Shown here: one piece after another, positions 60,337 through 64,000 of the stretch | Position numbering within the stretch: position 1 is the first letter of the stretch | Layout: each line of letters starts with the position of its first letter | NCBI GenBank assembly: GCA_031376385.1 | Contig: JANMDQ010000031.1 | Coordinates: 1 to 64,000, forward strand | Reading direction: 5' to 3' | DNA: 64,000 nt | Source of the DNA: Aquisediminimonas sp031376385 | GTDB lineage: Bacteria > Pseudomonadota > Alphaproteobacteria > Sphingomonadales > Sphingomonadaceae | Notes under the pieces: generated by a model | What the model was told of the DNA's origin: nothing | Seen by the model: only the letters and a program-made list of their open reading frames with translations | Database searches by the model: none | Position numbers and translations under genes: made by a program

Positions 60337-62399
60337 GGAGTTGGGACAGCCACAGCACGTTCGCTCACCGGAGGCTCTGCCCCCATGTAATCGCGGACCA
60401 ATTCGTCGAGGCTCGGCTCTTGATCTGGCCGTAGGAGCAATTGCTGATCACGGACATAGCCGTAGCGGCGCTCTGCCAGTTTGCGCGCGTCGTCGGCGTT
60501 GCGCAGGATTGTGGGGCGAATAAAAACCATCAAATTGGTCTTCTCCCGCGATTTTCCTTTAGTGCGGAACAGCACGCCAAGGCCCGGAATATCTCCAAAC
60601 AAAGGCACTTTTGACATCGAGCGCCGTTCTTTATCATCAAGCAATCCACCGAGCGCAACAATCTGCCCGTCGTCCACAGTCACCGTGGTTTGTATCTCGC
60701 GTTTGTTCAGGATAAGGTCAGAAAAATTGTTCGAAACGGGTCCTGCAATCGAGCTCACCTCTTGGCGAATGTAGAGCTTAATCGCGCCACCTTCGTTGAT
60801 TTGCGGTTTGACCTCCAGCTTGATTCCTACGTCCTGCCGCTGCACGGTGCGGAAAGCATTGTCGAAATTGCCACCAAGCTTTTCACCCGTCGTGATGGGA
60901 ATTTCCTGCCCGACGAGCAGTTTCGCTTCTTGATTGTCGAGCGTCAGGATCGACGGCGTCGATAGGATGTTGGACTTATTATCCTGCTGCACCGCATTCA
61001 AAATCGCGCCAAGATAATTGCCATTGCCAAGACTGATCCCAGCACCTGCTGTGCCGCCGGTTGCTGCTGTAATCGCGCCCAGCGCATTAGTGATCAGGGC
61101 ATCACCAGTTGAATTGCCGGTCGACGTTGTCGTGGTTGTGCCGTTTACAGTAGTCGTAGTTGTCGTGCCACCACCAAGTGTCTTGTTGAGCAACCCACCG
61201 GCAATCGCGGTGATATTGGGCTGTTCATTTGCATATGTGGTTACGATGCCGCCATTAGCCCCGCCTGCAATCAGCTGCACGCCCAGTTTCCTGGCCGTAG
61301 TATCGGATATCTCGACGATGATCGCTTCAACCAGCACCTGTTCGCGCCGCGTATCAAGCTGCCGCACAACTTCGCCCAACGTACGCTGCAAGTCTGCTGG
61401 AGCTGAAATGATGAGCGCATTCGCCCCTTCATAGCGGGTGATCACTGGTGCCGCCCGTCCGGCGGGGCTTGATCCAGTCGAGGCTTGCGGTGTCAAAGTC
61501 GCTGGTGGCGCTACAGACCCAGAAGCGGACGAAGAAGATGAGGGCGCGACGCTGGCCACTTGTTGCCCGACCAATTGTTGAAGGACTGGAACCATCCGTT
61601 CAGCGTCTGCATGTTGGAGGAACAGCACCCGGATCTCCGTGCCGCTGGCTGCACGCTTATCTAGATCCCGCGCAATCGCTGCAAATCTGGAAACAGCCCC
61701 CCGGTCGCCGCGCAGGGCAAGGGAATTGCTGCTGTCGATAGCGACGACGGAAATAGCATTGCGGGCAGCATCTCCTCCTTGTTGACCCCCGGTAGCCAAT
61801 TGCTGGAGCGAAGTCGCGATTTCGCGCGCGTCCGCGTTCTTAAGCGCAATGACTTCTGTCGCTGCGCCTTCGCTGTCGATCCGGCCCAGCAGAGCGCGGA
61901 TGCGGCGGATATTGTCGGCATAGTCTGCCACCACTAAGCTGTTGCCGGAGCGATTAGCCGTCACGGAGCCTTCGCGACTAACGAGAGGCCGCAGCGTTTC
62001 AACGGCAGATGCAGCCTCGATAGACCGAAGCCGGAACACCTCAGTCACAAACTGATTGCGCGATGCGCCCGAAATGCCGATTTTGCCCGGCTGCGCAGAA
62101 GCCGTTTCAGCTGGCTGAATACGAAAGCCGCCGCCTGATGTTGGTATTGCAATGAAACCGTTGGCGCGCAACGTTGAAAGGAACACTTCAAAATATTCGG
62201 ATTTGGATAACGTTCGGTCCGTCACTACGGAAACTTTGCCCACCACTCGGCTGTCGATAATGAAATTACGACCGGTAACCCGAGCCGCATCCTGAATGAA
62301 CGCACGGACATCTGCATCTCGCAGGTTGAGCGTATATTGAGCAGTAGCGGGCTGAGCAAGGCACAGCGCAAGGGCAGTAAGGAGCGATAGTCTTTTCAT
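60333..62399 (-). CDS. gspD: Type II secretion system secretin GspD
   Basis: 688-aa outer-membrane channel. Signal peptide (LLTALALCLAQPATAQ), N0 domain (YTLNLRDADVRAFIQDAARV), N1-N3 repeats (VVADYADNIRRIRALLGRID and following), and the C-terminal secretin barrel (LLVGQEIPITTGE, VSSIAGPVSNNFSD, VALGGLLDDKERRSMSKVPL). A Ser-rich linker lies in the N3 region and a Thr-rich low-complexity run (about residues 405-430) lies ahead of the barrel. It ends in VAVPTP. Overlaps the gspC stop by 4 nt. Confidence 0.95.
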   Translation of the reverse strand: MKRLSLLTALALCLAQPATAQYTLNLRDADVRAFIQDAARVTGRNFIIDSRVVGKVSVVTDRTLSKSEYFEVFLSTLRANGFIAIPTSGGGFRIQPAETASAQPGKIGISGASRNQFVTEVFRLRSIEAASAVETLRPLVSREGSVTANRSGNSLVVADYADNIRRIRALLGRIDSEGAATEVIALKNADAREIATSLQQLATGGQQGGDAARNAISVVAIDSSNSLALRGDRGAVSRFAAIARDLDKRAASGTEIRVLFLQHADAERMVPVLQQLVGQQVASVAPSSSSSASGSVAPPATLTPQASTGSSPAGRAAPVITRYEGANALIISAPADLQRTLGEVVRQLDTRREQVLVEAIIVEISDTTARKLGVQLIAGGANGGIVTTYANEQPNITAIAGGLLNKTLGGGTTTTTTVNGTTTTTSTGNSTGDALITNALGAITAATGGTAGAGISLGNGNYLGAILNAVQQDNKSNILSTPSILTLDNQEAKLLVGQEIPITTGEKLGGNFDNAFRTVQRQDVGIKLEVKPQINEGGAIKLYIRQEVSSIAGPVSNNFSDLILNKREIQTTVTVDDGQIVALGGLLDDKERRSMSKVPLFGDIPGLGVLFRTKGKSREKTNLMVFIRPTILRNADDARKLAERRYGYVRDQQLLLRPDQEPSLDELVRDYMGAEPPVSERAVAVPTP

Positions 62400-63172
62400 T
62401 GGCCAATCTTTGCACTGACACTAACCCGGCGTCCACCGCGTTCGACTTCAAGGGATACCGTTCCAGCCGCGCTAGGCAGTTTGGAAAGGATAGCGGCATC
62501 ACTGACGGGTGTTCCATTGACGGACACCAGCACGTCTCCGGCTTGTAATCCTGCCGCGTTAAACCGAGCGCCATCGCCTTTAGGAAGGAGAGAGAGGCCT
62601 GTGACCTTGCTGCCGTCCATCCGCGGCGCGACCGTCATCATATCTTGCAGCACTGAAACTGGCGCTTGCACAGCAGTTGCTGACGGCAATCCACCCGCCA
62701 CAGGTGCGGTAACGGATTGATCTAGAAATATCTTCTCAATAACACCGCCGCGTTCCAGAGAAGCAGAGTCAAACGCTACTTGTTTCAGGATAACACCTGG
62801 CATCACTTCATCACCCACGGCGTAGCTGTTCTGCACTCCGTCTGGCGTCGCAATGATCGCAGAGCCGCGCCCGCTTGCCATATCGACGCGGACGCCGAAT
62901 AGCTTGACGGATATTGATGTTACACGCGCTTGCGCCTCTGTGGGCTGCAAACGGAAAAACGGATCAAAATCAGTCAGCTTATCGAACGGCAGTTTTCGAG
63001 AACTCAGCGATGAAGGTCGCCATTCCCCGACCGGGCCGATGGGTACGATTGCTGCCCAGACCAAACGCGCAGACTGAAGAACCACCAATGCCACCAAAAT
63101 GATCGCTACAACCGCTGGAAGTCGCGAAACTACAGCTTGCGTATCGATGCCCCCAAAATTCCCAATTCTCAT
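62396..63172 (-). CDS. gspC: Type II secretion system protein GspC with PDZ domain
   Basis: 258-aa inner-membrane protein that binds the secretin and substrates. Transmembrane helix (LPAVVAIILVALVVLQSARL), homology region with TEAQARVTSISVKLFGVRVD, and a C-terminal PDZ domain (GARFNAAGLQAGDVLVSVNG). The frame is open to 63238, but the ATG at 63172 (MRIGNFGGIDTQAVV) gives a normal cytoplasmic N-terminus. First gene of the twelve-gene operon. Confidence 0.92.
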   Translation of the reverse strand: MRIGNFGGIDTQAVVSRLPAVVAIILVALVVLQSARLVWAAIVPIGPVGEWRPSSLSSRKLPFDKLTDFDPFFRLQPTEAQARVTSISVKLFGVRVDMASGRGSAIIATPDGVQNSYAVGDEVMPGVILKQVAFDSASLERGGVIEKIFLDQSVTAPVAGGLPSATAVQAPVSVLQDMMTVAPRMDGSKVTGLSLLPKGDGARFNAAGLQAGDVLVSVNGTPVSDAAILSKLPSAAGTVSLEVERGGRRVSVSAKIGQ

Positions 63173-63291
63173 TGCAGTCTCAGCTTTCACTCGCCTGAAC
63201 ACACCACATGGCAGAAGAAAAGCCTGCGTTCGACTCAATTATTCAAGCCTAATCCCAATGACCAGCACTACGGGCTGACGAAGCCTATCAC

Positions 63292-64000
63292 CTAGAATCT
63301 TGCGCTCAACCCCAAAGAAAAGCTTCGCCCGCTCTTGTAGAAGTTGTTGAAAATTTTCGACCCGTTCAGCGTTTGCGACTCCTCATAATCCTGATTGGTG
63401 AGGTTGCGGGCCTCAAACTTCAGTTCCATTGCCGCGTTGCCAACGGTGAAGCCCTGGCGTGCCACGAAATCCAACTGCAAGCCCGGTCTTTCGATCAGAT
63501 CCGGCTGACCACCGGGGCCGCGATTGGTGACGCGGTCGCTGGAATATGTGATCAGAATCGTTTGCTGAGACAGCTTGTCCGTGTCTTCCAGCCCCAGTTG
63601 CAGGTTGATGAGATGTTTGGATTGCCCTGTAAGAGGCGTGCCATCGGTGAAGATCTGACTGGCGGGAACCGGGGTGCCGTTCGACGTAACTGGAATTGTC
63701 GTGTCCCCTGCCCCGACGTTAATCTTTGATTTCGAATAAGTGTAATTTGCAATCACCACCGCGCGCCGCGATGCGAAAAAGCTGCTGTCTGAAAGTCCGC
63801 TCAGCGGGACATATTTCTGCAACTCAAACTCTGCGCCGTAAAGCAGCGCGTCGGGAGCGTTGGCGAAGGTTGTGAAAAAAGTGCCGCCCTGCTGGAACGC
63901 AATGGTCTCAATCGGTTTCTTGATCTGCTTGGCAAATCCGGCGACGCTCAGCCGCTGATCCCGGTCAAAATACCATTCGTAACGGATGTCATAGTTGGTC
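63292..64000 (-). CDS. TonB-dependent receptor, C-terminal part (runs off the window)
   Basis: The frame stays open from the stop at 63292 to the window edge, so the gene continues beyond 64000. The visible part is the last barrel strands (YEWYFDRDQRLSVAGFAKQI, LLYGAEFELQKYVPLSG, AVVIANYTYSKSKI), then FEARNLTNQDYEESQ and the terminal signature GRSFSLGLSARF. Its plug domain and ligand cannot be judged. It lies upstream of gspC in the same direction with a 119-bp gap. Confidence 0.9.
   Translation of the reverse strand, partial: TNYDIRYEWYFDRDQRLSVAGFAKQIKKPIETIAFQQGGTFFTTFANAPDALLYGAEFELQKYVPLSGLSDSSFFASRRAVVIANYTYSKSKINVGAGDTTIPVTSNGTPVPASQIFTDGTPLTGQSKHLINLQLGLEDTDKLSQQTILITYSSDRVTNRGPGGQPDLIERPGLQLDFVARQGFTVGNAAMELKFEARNLTNQDYEESQTLNGSKIFNNFYKSGRSFSLGLSARF

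Overview
The window looks like chromosome of a Sphingomonadales-type alphaproteobacterium. This is inferred from gene content, not from a marker gene. The pointers are an imuA-imuB-dnaE2 cassette with an alphaproteobacterial LexA box (GAAC-N7-GAAC), a class I lysyl-tRNA synthetase, large TonB-dependent receptors, an Mla lipid transporter with a STAS-fused permease, and a nadD-rsfS-rlmH block. No rRNA, tRNA, CRISPR array, intact insertion sequence or prophage was recognised. Genes are tightly packed, with many 4-base ATGA/GTGA overlaps. Only four gene-free stretches exceed 300 bases.

Layout. 0-9.4 kb: trxB, then a minus-strand pair of very large uncharacterised proteins (about 1196 and 1489 aa) that look translationally coupled. 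9.7-15.2 kb: the SOS mutasome imuA-imuB-dnaE2, with a LexA box touching the imuA start. 15.2-18.5 kb: the C-terminal stub of an acyl-CoA synthetase, a quinohaemoprotein alcohol dehydrogenase, and 740 bp without a convincing gene. 18.5-22.5 kb: an alpha/beta hydrolase, a VOC protein, a metallophosphatase, and the housekeeping run nadD-rsfS-rlmH.

22.5-31.0 kb: an apparent catabolic cluster. It holds a racemase/decarboxylase-fold enzyme, a flavin hydroxylase, a methyltransferase-like protein, a small protein, an FAD-linked oxidase, a beta-lactamase-fold hydrolase, an IclR regulator and a Tat-exported DUF1838-type protein. Two divergent promoter regions in it share the same 19-bp imperfect palindrome, a good candidate for the IclR operator. 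The substrate is unknown.

31.0-41.0 kb: envelope and housekeeping genes (L,D-transpeptidase, small exported protein, SixA-like phosphatase, DinG-type helicase, lysK, DUF885 hydrolase, RcnB-like protein, HAD hydrolase). 41.1-44.6 kb: an Mla/Pqi-type lipid transport operon (mlaE, mlaF, mlaD, auxiliary lipoprotein). 44.7-52.4 kb: an alkyl-sulfatase-like enzyme, an alpha/beta hydrolase, a tyrosine phosphatase, an S66 carboxypeptidase and a TonB-dependent receptor. 52.5-63.2 kb: a type II secretion operon, gspC-D-E-F-G-H-I-J-K-L-M-N, without gspO. The window ends inside another TonB-dependent receptor.

Palindromic intergenic repeats of one family occur at the left edge and near 26.2 kb, with related hairpins at 37.8 and 39.75 kb. 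The parts most worth following up are the giant protein pair and the IclR-type regulon.
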